The notes beneath the pieces are model-generated. The model worked only from the letters and a program-made list of their open reading frames with translations. It did not search any database and was not told the origin of the DNA. Shown here in pieces: positions 25,715 through 33,774 of a DNA stretch of 64,000 nucleotides. Made by a program: the position numbers and the translations under genes. The stretch spans positions 143,193 through 207,192 of the forward strand of contig CAVUGE010000030.1 in assembly GCA_963740945.1 (NCBI GenBank). Reading direction: 5' to 3'. Origin of the DNA: CAVQBP01 sp963740945 (lineage in GTDB: Bacteria; Bacteroidota; Ignavibacteria; Ignavibacteriales; Ignavibacteriaceae). Within the stretch, counting starts at the first letter, position 1. Every line of letters starts with the position of its first letter.

Positions 25715-27277
25715 CTATATCTCAAATTTTATTCCTTGAGCCAACGGCAATTCACTTCCAAAATTAATAGTATTAGTTTGCCTTCTCATATAAGCCTTCC
25801 ATGCATCCGAACCTGATTCACGTCCTCCGCCCGTTTCCTTCTCTCCTCCGAACGCTCCACCTATTTCAGCACCCGAAGTACCAATATTTACATTTGCAAT
25901 ACCGCAGTCGGAACCTCTGCTTGATAAAAATTGTTCAGCTTCCCTTAAGTTATTTGTAAATATCGCCGAAGATAATCCCTGAACTACATCATTATGAATA
26001 TCAATTGCATTCTGAACATCCCCTTTATACATAATGAGATAAAGTATTGGAGCAAATGTCTCCTCCTGAACGATATTAAAATGATTTTCTACTTCCGCAA
26101 GTACCGGCTTTACATAACAGCCCGATTCATAACTTTCACCGTTTAATACTTCACCCCCGAATATAATCTTACCCCCTTCTTTTTTTATCTCTTCCAGAGC
26201 ATTTGAGAACATTTCCACTGCATCTTTGTCAATTAACGGCCCTACATGATTCTTTTCATTTAATGGGTCGCCTATCTTTAATGTATTATATGCCTTTAAC
26301 AGGGACTCCTTCACTTTTTCATATACAGATTCATGTATTATTAATCTCCTTGTAGAAGTACATCGCTGTCCGCAAGTTCCGACAGCCCCAAATACAATTG
26401 CAGGAATAGCCATTTTAAGATCGGCATCTGGAGTTATAATTATCCCGTTATTCCCGCCCAATTCTAGTATCGATTTCCCGAATCTTCTTGCTATTGCTTC
26501 ACCTGCATGTTTACCTACCTTTGTCGAGCCTGTAACAGAAATTAATTTCACTCTTTTATCATTTAACATTCTTTCCCCCACTGTCGATCCTCTTCCGATT
26601 ACCAAAGAAAATATCCCTTCCGGCAAATTATTTTCTTTAATAACTTCACCGATAATTTTTTGAACAGCTATAGCAGATAGAGGCACTTTTGAAGAAGGTT
26701 TCCACAAATTAACATTCCCGCAGACTGCAGCGATCATTGCATTCCATGAATAAACTGCTACAGGAAAATTGAAAGCCGATATTGTCCCCACTATTCCAAG
26801 CGGATGATATTGATCATACATCCTATGGTCAGCTCTTTCGGAAGCCATAGTAAAACCATAAAGCTGTCTTGACTGCCCCACGGCAAAATCACAGATATCT
26901 ATCATTTCCTGCACTTCACCCAAACCTTCCTGCAGTGATTTTCCCATTTCATAAGAAACAAGGGTTCCTAAGGGCGTTTTATATTCCCGTAATCTTAACC
27001 CTACCTGTCTTACAATCTCCCCCCTTTTGGGAGCAGGAACTTTCCGCCAATACTTAAAAGCTTCTTCAGCAGTTTTAATTATATTTTCATAATCCTCTTC
27101 AGAAGCCTGGTAAACTGATGCAATCATTTCTCCATTTGTTGGTGAATATATCTTTAATTCACCTCCTCCTGAAGTTTCTAACCAGCCTTGTCCTGTTGAA
27201 CTCCCTGCATTCCTTTCTTTTATCCCCAATTTTTCAATAAACCTATGTTCGCTTATTTTCTTTTCTTCAATTTCCAT
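25715..27277 (-). CDS. ALDH7-type aldehyde dehydrogenase (2-aminoadipate 6-semialdehyde / piperideine-6-carboxylate dehydrogenase)
   Basis: A 520-residue NAD(P)-dependent aldehyde dehydrogenase. The catalytic cysteine is C306 (GTCGQRCTSTRRL) and the general base lies in LELGGNNGIII. The C-terminal IGGAFGGEKETGGGRESGSDAWKAYMRRQTNTINFG is the antiquitin (ALDH7) signature, separating it from betaine or succinate semialdehyde enzymes. ALDH7 enzymes oxidise 2-aminoadipate 6-semialdehyde, which forms piperideine-6-carboxylate. The divergent neighbour is a lysine 6-aminotransferase, the enzyme that makes this substrate, so a lysine-degradation role is well supported by context. Confidence 0.9.
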   Translation of the reverse strand: MEIEEKKISEHRFIEKLGIKERNAGSSTGQGWLETSGGGELKIYSPTNGEMIASVYQASEEDYENIIKTAEEAFKYWRKVPAPKRGEIVRQVGLRLREYKTPLGTLVSYEMGKSLQEGLGEVQEMIDICDFAVGQSRQLYGFTMASERADHRMYDQYHPLGIVGTISAFNFPVAVYSWNAMIAAVCGNVNLWKPSSKVPLSAIAVQKIIGEVIKENNLPEGIFSLVIGRGSTVGERMLNDKRVKLISVTGSTKVGKHAGEAIARRFGKSILELGGNNGIIITPDADLKMAIPAIVFGAVGTCGQRCTSTRRLIIHESVYEKVKESLLKAYNTLKIGDPLNEKNHVGPLIDKDAVEMFSNALEEIKKEGGKIIFGGEVLNGESYESGCYVKPVLAEVENHFNIVQEETFAPILYLIMYKGDVQNAIDIHNDVVQGLSSAIFTNNLREAEQFLSSRGSDCGIANVNIGTSGAEIGGAFGGEKETGGGRESGSDAWKAYMRRQTNTINFGSELPLAQGIKFEI

Positions 27278-27364
27278 TTTTAATTCCCTTCATACTTTAA
27301 AACTGATTCTAATTATTACCCTGAATTAAATGAATCTAACCATGAAAATCAAATTAACCATTCC

Positions 27365-27440
27365 ATTGCCGTTGGATTTTATCCAACAAAATATGCTTTT
27401 CCCAATATATTGCCGTTGGATTTATCCAAAGGTTAACACC
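27365..27440. repeat. Dispersed spacer module (TGGAT..ATCCA palindromes)
   Basis: GTTGGATTTTATCCAAC, then CCGTTGGATTTATCCAAAGG, then CACCGTGGCTTTAGCCCGGTG, three short palindromes in a row. Related palindromes occur at 29809-29830 and 49540-49563. Confidence 0.6.
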
Positions 27441-27549
27441 GTGGCTTTAGCCCGGTGTTTCTATTTATCCAGCGAACAGCTGTATTCCATTGCGTTGGAG
27501 GGGCGACCAAAAAGCAATATCCTTTTGGTACAATTTTAATATTGTCCTA

Positions 27550-27666
27550 GGGGCTGTCCAAAAAGTAATTTTCATCCCGACTCTTTGTCGGGACAGTGAA
27601 AATCCGTTCAAATCTGCGTCATCTGCGTTCTATTTTTTAAAAAATAATTACTTTTGGGTCAGCCCC
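27550..27666. repeat. 117-bp MITE-like element with GGGGCTG terminal inverted repeats
   Basis: The left end GGGGCTGTCCAAAAAGTAAT is the imperfect inverse of the right end ATTACTTTTGGGTCAGCCCC (about 18 of 20 pairs). Inside is a perfect hairpin TCCCGAC TCTTT GTCGGGA. It has no coding capacity. Ends of this kind resemble those of DDE-transposon derivatives. No clear target duplication was seen. Confidence 0.7.
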
Positions 27667-28230
27667 GAAATATTATTAGAAAAAGAACAAATCACAGATA
27701 TCCAACAAATATAAGAGTGATATATTGCTTTAATTTAATAGGTTTTAACAACATTATATTAGGTTTATCAAATATATTGTCTAAATCTGCAGAATCGATA
27801 CAATTTAGTAATTAAAAAAAGATAATGGTACATGATTTGATACTTATAATCAGTAATTCTCTGAGTTGTACTTTAATAATAAAACAATACAGCAATAGAA
27901 CAATATATATCTCTCTTATTCATATTTGTTTAGAGAAAAGATAAGTCCCATAATGATAATAATATCGGAATATCGGCTTTAATCCCGATTGAAAATGTTC
28001 TTTTTTTTTAGTAATTTAGTATATAAATAATACCAAATATATCGATATAAAAAATATGCTTTTTTCAATCAAATATTTTGAAATTACCGGGTTTAAGGAT
28101 TTAAGAAGCTACTTTATATCTGCCTTCGAAAACGTCTTTTAATCAAAACCTCCCTTTCAGCTATTCTACATAATATTATTATTAAATTTTTTTTGATCCG
28201 GCAACTGCTGGATAATTACGGAGGTATAAA
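27667..28230. other. Leader and promoter region of lysine 6-aminotransferase gene
   Basis: No gene seen. 27667-27715 holds GAAATATTATTAG, then AAATCACAGATATC, a dispersed module also at 29911 and 49611. At 28022-28040 is TATAAATAATACCAAATAT, nearly the same as a site at 33677-33695 upstream of gdhA. GGAGGT at 28220-28225 is a strong ribosome site for the ATG at 28231. Confidence 0.45.
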
Positions 28231-29598
28231 ATGAGAAACAATTATTTGGAAGAAGATAATGTAATGGAACAAAATTCCTTTATTCCGGTTGAGAAAGTCC
28301 ATGAAACCATAGCAAAAAATATGCTTGCCGACGGCTTTCCAATCGTACTGGATCTTGAAAACAGTAAAGGTTCAAGAATTATCGATCTAAAGACAGGAGA
28401 ATCATATTTAGATTTCTTTACTTTTTTTGCATCTGCACCTTTTGGAATGAATCATCCTAAATTAACCTCTGCTGAGGTTAAAGAAGAATTAATCCTTGCT
28501 GCTACAAATAAACCTTCAAATTCAGATATTTATACAACATTTATGGCTGAATTTGTTGATACATTTTCCAAATTCGCTAAACCGGATTACATGAAATACC
28601 TGTTCTTTATATCCGGCGGAGCTCTTGCAGTTGAGAATGCATTAAAAGCTGCTTTTGACTGGAAAGTTCAAAAGAATTTTATGAAAGGCTATAAAGAAGA
28701 AAAAGGACAGCAGGTAATTCATTTTAAGCAGGCTTTTCACGGCAGAAGTGGATATACTTTATCATTAACCAACACAGAAATTAACAAAGTTAAATATTTC
28801 CCGAAATTTAATTGGCCTAGAGTAACTAATCCAAAGGTCACTTTCCCTATTAACGAAAATCTTGATAAAATTATTGAACTTGAAAATCAGGCAGTAAATG
28901 AAATTCTTCAGGCATTAAAAAACAATAAAGATGATATTGCTGCTATAATAATTGAACCCATTCAGGGCGAAGGTGGCGATAACTTCTTCAGAAAAGAATT
29001 TTTTGTAAAGCTTCGTGAAATTGCCGATGAGAATGAGGTACTTTTAATTTTTGATGAAGTTCAAACCGGTTTTGGTATGACAGGCAAATTCTGGGCATCC
29101 GATTATTATGTAAAACCCGATATCATTGCTTTCGGTAAAAAAGCTCAAGTCTGCGGAATAATGGTAAGTGACAGAATAGACGATGTACCGGAAAACTGTT
29201 TTCATAAATCGAGCAGATTAAACTCAACATGGGGAGCAAATCTTACCGATATGGTTCGATCAAAACATATCATTAAGATAATTGCCGAAGAAGAACTCGT
29301 AGAAAATTCGAAAATTATGGGAGAATATCTATTAAATAAACTCTACGAATTACAGAATGAATTCCCTTCCCTAATCTCCCAGGCAAGAGGTTTAGGCTTA
29401 ATGTGTTCGTTTAACCTCCCTACACCTGAATTGAGAAATAAATTTAAAGATAAATGTTTTGAAGAAAAGCTGATTATTCTCGGATGCGGCGAAAAATCGA
29501 TAAGATTCAGACCGCGTTTAGATATTACAAGAGATGATCTTGATGAAGGCTTGACTATTATTAAAAAAGTATTAAATTATCTTTTGTCAAATAAGTAA
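28231..29598 (+). CDS. lat: L-lysine 6-aminotransferase
   Basis: A 455-residue class III PLP aminotransferase. IPVEKVHETIAKNMLADGFP, FFTFFASAPFGMNHPKL and the PLP lysine context IIAFGKKAQVCGIM (lysine about 303), followed by SSRLNSTWGANLTDMVRS, match the lysine 6-aminotransferase subfamily rather than ornithine or acetylornithine enzymes. It moves the epsilon-amino group of lysine to 2-oxoglutarate, giving 2-aminoadipate 6-semialdehyde and glutamate. The ATG at 28231 is chosen over the one at 28264 because GGAGGT lies 5 bases upstream. It is divergent from the ALDH7 gene that would take the next step, and a strong hairpin follows. Confidence 0.92.
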   Translation: MRNNYLEEDNVMEQNSFIPVEKVHETIAKNMLADGFPIVLDLENSKGSRIIDLKTGESYLDFFTFFASAPFGMNHPKLTSAEVKEELILAATNKPSNSDIYTTFMAEFVDTFSKFAKPDYMKYLFFISGGALAVENALKAAFDWKVQKNFMKGYKEEKGQQVIHFKQAFHGRSGYTLSLTNTEINKVKYFPKFNWPRVTNPKVTFPINENLDKIIELENQAVNEILQALKNNKDDIAAIIIEPIQGEGGDNFFRKEFFVKLREIADENEVLLIFDEVQTGFGMTGKFWASDYYVKPDIIAFGKKAQVCGIMVSDRIDDVPENCFHKSSRLNSTWGANLTDMVRSKHIIKIIAEEELVENSKIMGEYLLNKLYELQNEFPSLISQARGLGLMCSFNLPTPELRNKFKDKCFEEKLIILGCGEKSIRFRPRLDITRDDLDEGLTIIKKVLNYLLSNK

Positions 29599-29615
29599 AT
29601 TATTTAACTACTTGC

Positions 29616-29648
29616 ATGATATATCCCGCCCTATGGCGGGATTATCAT
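29616..29648 (+). terminator. Rho-independent terminator
   Basis: ATCCCGCC CTAT GGCGGGAT is a perfect 8-bp stem, extended by ATGATA/TATCAT, followed by TTTTATAG, 18 bases after the lat stop. Confidence 0.9.
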
Positions 29649-29799
29649 TTTATAGTACAAAACCCCATTTCGCAATCCTTATTTACCTCTGAAAACGTCT
29701 TACCTCAAATATAAATCTATTCCCGGAGAACATTGCTTCTAAAAACTTGGGCGATTATTTGGATTATTCTTATTATTACAAAGAGTCGCTATATTATTT

Positions 29800-29923
29800 A
29801 CTAATGGATTTATCCATTGGTTTAAGAGAAAACTAAGCCCCCTCCAAAACGGTTTTAATTTATATACAGAAGGTAGACCATTTTTATTATTGTCTTAGCT
29901 CCAGAGGAGCGAAATATTATTAG
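29800..29923. repeat. Dispersed spacer modules before the tandem repeat
   Basis: TAATGGATTTATCCATTGG at 29811-29829, TTTTAATTTATATACAGAAGG then TAGACCA near 29855 (also near the right end of the insertion sequence at 6865-6893), and GAGGAGCGAAATATTATTAG at 29905-29922. These are noncoding building blocks shared with the spacers at 27.4 and 49.5 kb. Confidence 0.55.
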
Positions 29924-30591
29924 AAATAAAATAAACCACAGATATTGTAACCCCCTCAAATAAAAGAATTATCCCCTCCACCGAATCATAAATCTTTATA
30001 AAAATATAACAGAATAAAATGTATAGTTTACTAAGACAGAATTTTAAAATATTAAGTTTAATTAAAAACAAGTCTCGCCCTTCTCAAGGGAGAGATTTAG
30101 AGAGGGTTCAAGAATAGGCTAAAAGTACATTATTCCAGCATATCTAAATAAAATAAACCACAGATATTGTAACCCCCTCAAATAAAAGAATTATCCCCTC
30201 CACCGAATCATAAATCTTTATAAAAATGTAACAGAATAAAATGTATAGTTTACTAAGACAGAATTTTAAAATATTAAGTTTAATTAAAAACAAGTCTCGC
30301 CCTTCTCAAGGGAGAGATTTAGAGAGGGTTCAAGAATAGGCTAAAAGTACATTATTCCAGCATATCTAAATAAAATAAACCACAGATATTGTAAACACCT
30401 CAAATAAAAGAATTATCCCTCCCCCACCGAATCATAAATCTTTATGAAAATGGACCAGGATAAAATGTATAGTTTACTAAGACAGAATTTTAAAATATTA
30501 AGTTTAATTGAAAACAAGTCTCGCCCTTCTCAAGGGAGAGATTTAGAGAGGGTTCAAGAATAGGCTAAAAGTACATTATTCCAGCATATCT
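29924..30591. repeat. 222-bp tandem repeat, three copies
   Basis: Copies at 29924-30145, 30146-30367 and 30368-30591 (the last is 224 bp). Each begins AAATAAAATAAACCACAGAT and ends TTATTCCAGCATATCT. Copies 1 and 2 differ at very few positions; copy 3 has about ten changes and extra C residues. Each unit contains the hairpin TCTCGCCCTTCTCAAGGGAG and a 33-codon open frame (30019-30117, 30241-30339, 30465-30563; MYSLLRQNFKILSL then IKNKSRPSQGRDLERVQE). No evidence shows that this frame is translated. Confidence 0.95.
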
Positions 30592-30669
30592 GTGTAAATA
30601 CTTTGAAATATTTTATATTGATATTTGTATTTTATTTGGATTTTGTATTTTGTTTATTGGAATTTAACC

Positions 30670-31362
30670 ATGCCTGCAGCACTCTCTATAGTAAGTACCC
30701 CAATTGGTAACTTAAAAGATATCACTCTCCGTGCTCTGGATACTCTTAAAGATGCAGATTTCATTGCCTGTGAAGATACCAGAGTAACTTCAATCCTTTT
30801 GAAGCATTATGAAATTCATAAAGAATTAATTTCTCTCAATGCAGTCAATGAAAATTCAAAAATAGATTACATCTTAAAAAGAATTGAGAACGGTGAAAAT
30901 TGTGCTCTTGTCTCCGATGCCGGAACACCTGGAATATCCGATCCCGGAAATAGGCTAATTTCGGCTGCTATAAAAAACAATATAGAAATAATCCCTATTC
31001 CCGGAATAACTGCTGTTATCACTGCCCTATCAGCAAGCGGTCTCCCTACGGATTCTTTTATTTTTGAAGGGTTTATTCCTCAAAAAAAAGGAAGACAGAA
31101 AAAACTTAAAGAATTAGCCGAAGAAGAGAGAACACTTATTATTTATGAATCAGTATATAGAATAGAAAAATTACTAAATGAACTACACCTCTATATGCCT
31201 GAACGTCAAATTGTCATATGCAGGGAATTAACTAAAAAGTTTGAAGAAATACGTAGAGGCACTTCCACCGAATTGCTCGAATCCTTCAATGAAAAAGTAA
31301 ATAAAGGTGAATTTGTAGTTGTAATTGCTCCTAAAGGATGGCATCATTATGAGCAAAGATGA
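30670..31362 (+). CDS. rsmI: 16S rRNA (cytidine-2'-O)-methyltransferase
   Basis: A 230-residue SAM-dependent tetrapyrrole-methylase-fold enzyme that methylates C1402 of 16S rRNA. ALSIVSTPIGNLKDITLRALDTL, DFIACEDTRVT, LVSDAGTPGISDPG, SGLPTDSFIFEGFIPQKKGRQ and ICRELTKKFEEIRRG are the RsmI signatures. The start is placed at 30670 rather than 30625 because the family begins right before LSIVSTPIGN and the extra 15 residues are unlike it. The last codons (GAG CAA AGA TGA) run into element copy 5, whose first palindrome supplies the stop; the ancestral end may have been a little different. Confidence 0.93.
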   Translation: MPAALSIVSTPIGNLKDITLRALDTLKDADFIACEDTRVTSILLKHYEIHKELISLNAVNENSKIDYILKRIENGENCALVSDAGTPGISDPGNRLISAAIKNNIEIIPIPGITAVITALSASGLPTDSFIFEGFIPQKKGRQKKLKELAEEERTLIIYESVYRIEKLLNELHLYMPERQIVICRELTKKFEEIRRGTSTELLESFNEKVNKGEFVVVIAPKGWHHYEQR

Positions 31363-31465
31363 CATCTTTAAAATATAAATTATCTCTTATATTTTAATAA
31401 ATTGTAAGTTCCATAAAAACTTATTGAAAAAGATAAAGATGTCATCTTTAAATACCGGGTTAATA
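31355..31465 (+). repeat. Palindrome-bounded intergenic element, copy 5 (overlaps rsmI stop)
   Basis: AAAGATGACATCTTT at 31355-31369 and AAAGATGTCATCTTT at 31435-31449; core contains TAATAAATTGTAAGTTCCATA; right flank AAATACCGGG with one base missing. The TGA at 31360-31362 inside the first palindrome ends rsmI. Confidence 0.85.
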
Positions 31466-31566
31466 TTTTTATTTTTAGTGAAACCAATCAGCAGAAATTG
31501 AATCATATTTCGTAGATTTGGTATTATTTTTGTAAATTTAATAATTCAACAAAAAAGGAGATAAAG

Positions 31567-32019
31567 TTGAAAAAATTTACCGTTGTTTTAACTATATTAT
31601 TTTTGATTTCATTCCTATCTATAAACAACACGGCAAAAAGTAATAAAGCTCAATGGAATAACAATCTCGAAGAGGCAGTTAAAATTGCTAAAGACCAGAA
31701 AAAAGCTATTTTAATAAATTTTACCGGCTCTGATTGGTGTAAATGGTGTAAAAAGCTGGATGCCGAAGTCTTTTCTCAAAATGAATTTATTACCTATGCT
31801 AATAAACACCTCGTACTGGTTAAAATTGATTTCCCTCAATATAAAGAGCTCGATGAATCAACAAAAACTTATAACCAGGAACTCGCTCAGATGTTTAAAG
31901 TACAGGGATTTCCAACAATTATCTTGATTAATAAGAACCAGCAGCTCGCTGCCTATACAGGCTATCAGCAAGGCGGTTCCAAAAATTATGTCAAATATCT
32001 AAAATCAATTTTGAAATGA
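31567..32019 (+). CDS. Secreted thioredoxin-like protein (thioredoxin_7/DsbD-C type)
   Basis: A 150-residue protein with a signal peptide (MKKFTVVLTILFLISFLSINN) and a thioredoxin fold. The active site reads TGSDWCKWCKKLDAEVF (CKWC), and the cis-proline region is VQGFPTIILI. The GSDWCxWCxKLxxEV pattern is the periplasmic thiol-disulfide type common in Bacteroidota and Planctomycetes. It likely reduces or isomerizes disulfides, or supports cytochrome maturation. The TTG start at 31567 is supported by the good ribosome site AAAGGAG 6 bases upstream and by the immediate MKKF-type signal sequence. Single gene. Confidence 0.88.
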   Translation: MKKFTVVLTILFLISFLSINNTAKSNKAQWNNNLEEAVKIAKDQKKAILINFTGSDWCKWCKKLDAEVFSQNEFITYANKHLVLVKIDFPQYKELDESTKTYNQELAQMFKVQGFPTIILINKNQQLAAYTGYQQGGSKNYVKYLKSILK

Positions 32020-32145
32020 GGATTGAAAGAATCGGCATTTAATACGAATTTGTCATTCTGAACGGAACGAAGTGGAGAGAAGAATCTCCTAGCCAATGTT
32101 AGCTAATTCTTAAATTTATTAACCTATTATTATTAGTTGGGATCA

Positions 32146-32273
32146 GCAATTGAAAAATGACATCTTTATTTTTAAAAATAACTTTTTATCTGTTCAATAT
32201 CCCCATAAAAATTAAATCTGATTTCCTTTAATAAAGATGTCATCTTTACATCATGTAACTTTACTTCACTTAA
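32146..32273 (-). repeat. Palindrome-bounded intergenic element, copy 6 (inverted)
   Basis: AAAAATGACATCTTT (one change) at 32153-32167 and AAAGATGTCATCTTT at 32233-32247. On the minus strand it reads AAGTGAAGTAAAGTTACATG, then the first palindrome, an AT-rich core with AACAGATAAAA, and the second palindrome. The TGA of AAGTGAAG is the stop codon of the M24 peptidase gene. Confidence 0.8.
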
Positions 32274-33453
32274 TAATTATCAATTCTTTTTGCGGATTAG
32301 AGATAAAATCACAACCTTCTTTAGTTATAAAAACCTCTTCTTCAATTGTTGAAGTCCCATATCCTTTCACCTGAAGTCTCGGTTCGATAGTATATATCTG
32401 CCCTTCTTCTATTTCCATATAAGGAGAATTACCATATCGCTCCCATCTTGGTAAAAGTCCCGCTCCACCGTCATGTACATTTCTTCCTACCTGATGCCCC
32501 AGACCATGGGGAAATTCATCATACCCGTTTTCAATAATATAATTGCGTGCGATATCATCCATGTCACATCCTTTAACACCCGGCTTTAAATTGTCGGCTA
32601 CTTTCTGAATCGAATCCCTTATCACCTCGAAACCTTTTTGAACTTCTGCAGGAGGCCTTTCTTCATCAGTCTTTAATACATACCACGTCCTTTGCATATC
32701 GGAACAATACCCTTTATGTTTAATACCGAAATCAATGTTAACTAAATGCCCCCTTTCAACCTTCCTGTTTGTCGGCCCGGAATGAGCTCCCTGAGTCTCC
32801 GGTCCCGTGAAAACAGCAGGACAATGCTCTTCTTCCCATGCAAGCTCAAAGCCTTTTTCCATAGCTATATCCTTTATAAAATCTGCAATATCTTTCTCCG
32901 TTTTTCCAGGCTTTATAAATTTAGTTACCTGCTCAAATATTTTCTGTGTTTCATTCACAGCGTAATTCATGATTGCATACTCGGATTCCGATTTCCTCCC
33001 TCTTAAAGCAGATATTATTTCTTCCGAAGATATAAGCTTATCTTCATAACCTGACCCTTCTAAATGTTCCTGAAGTATCAAATACATACCGTGGGTTAAT
33101 CCGTCAGCAAGATCAGAATTCTGTGAATAGTTTACTGCAATTTTATTCGGCTTATGCACCTTCAAATACTCAAACAGCGGTTCTTTGATAGATTTAATAT
33201 AGCCGATTATATTTTTATATAACCCTCCCTTAAAATTCTCTGCCTCGATAGAACCTACAATTGCGGTCGTTTCCCCGTCTTTATTAATTATAAAAGCAGA
33301 CTGCCAGGTGCAGTTCTTCCCGACAATCATATCGAGAGCAGGATCATGAATTGTAGAGCTTTCTCTGACAAAAGTTATCCAGAGATCAACTCTTTTTTCC
33401 TTTAGGATTGATACTGCTTGTTCAATTTTTTCTTTTATTATTTCTGTTGACAT
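32266..33453 (-). CDS. M24 family metallopeptidase (Xaa-Pro aminopeptidase-like)
   Basis: A 395-residue pita-bread peptidase. An N-terminal creatinase-like domain (about 1-155) precedes the catalytic domain with five metal ligands: two aspartates in VNIDFGIKHKGYCSDMQRTW, the histidine in FPHGLGHQVGRNVHDGG, and glutamates in TIEPRL and STIEEEVFI. Members cleave N-terminal residues ahead of proline, or act as dipeptidases. EEEHCPAVFTGPETQGAHSGPTNR is a subgroup feature common in Bacteroidota. Its stop codon falls in the outer end of repeat copy 6. It is convergent with the thioredoxin gene. Confidence 0.9.
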   Translation of the reverse strand: MSTEIIKEKIEQAVSILKEKRVDLWITFVRESSTIHDPALDMIVGKNCTWQSAFIINKDGETTAIVGSIEAENFKGGLYKNIIGYIKSIKEPLFEYLKVHKPNKIAVNYSQNSDLADGLTHGMYLILQEHLEGSGYEDKLISSEEIISALRGRKSESEYAIMNYAVNETQKIFEQVTKFIKPGKTEKDIADFIKDIAMEKGFELAWEEEHCPAVFTGPETQGAHSGPTNRKVERGHLVNIDFGIKHKGYCSDMQRTWYVLKTDEERPPAEVQKGFEVIRDSIQKVADNLKPGVKGCDMDDIARNYIIENGYDEFPHGLGHQVGRNVHDGGAGLLPRWERYGNSPYMEIEEGQIYTIEPRLQVKGYGTSTIEEEVFITKEGCDFISNPQKELIIIK

Positions 33454-33774
33454 AAATAATCCTTAAAATTTCTTTTGAATCAATTTAATAAAATTAACCA
33501 TAAGTCAGCTAAAATGAATTATAAAAAATAAAAAAATTTAAGCTTTTTATCTTTTTTCTTTTTAACTTTGTTTGTGATAAATTTCTGGTTATCCAGTTGA
33601 AACAATATAAATTCATATTAAACCAGAAAACTTCTAAAGTAATTAGGGGGATACTACTTTCTTACAAGTTTTCATGTATAAATAATACAAAATATTATTT
33701 ATGCATCCCTTCCAGATCTTTTATATCACAAAATATAAAATTCATTATAAATACAAATTTATTTGAGGTTAAAT
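33454..33774. other. Divergent promoter region of peptidase and gdhA
   Basis: AT-rich spacer without a credible gene. 33674-33706 holds an inverted repeat, ATGTATAAATAATA and TATTATTTATGCAT separated by CAAAA (13 of 14 pairs), about 70 bases before the gdhA start; it includes TATAAATAATACAAAATAT, nearly the same as a site upstream of lat. Confidence 0.5.

Noticed and set aside
27778..28230. Lysine riboswitch in the lat leader
   Set aside because: No conserved L-box core or multi-helix junction could be traced; the leader is mostly AT-rich sequence and repeat fragments.
29924..30591. Tandem repeats considered as a CRISPR array
   Set aside because: The unit is 222 bp with no alternation of constant repeats and unique spacers, and no cas genes are present.
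30625..30669. Upstream ATG of rsmI adding 15 residues
   Set aside because: The extra MYFIWILYFVYWNLT segment is unlike the RsmI N-terminus and would make a cytoplasmic enzyme start with a membrane-like stretch.
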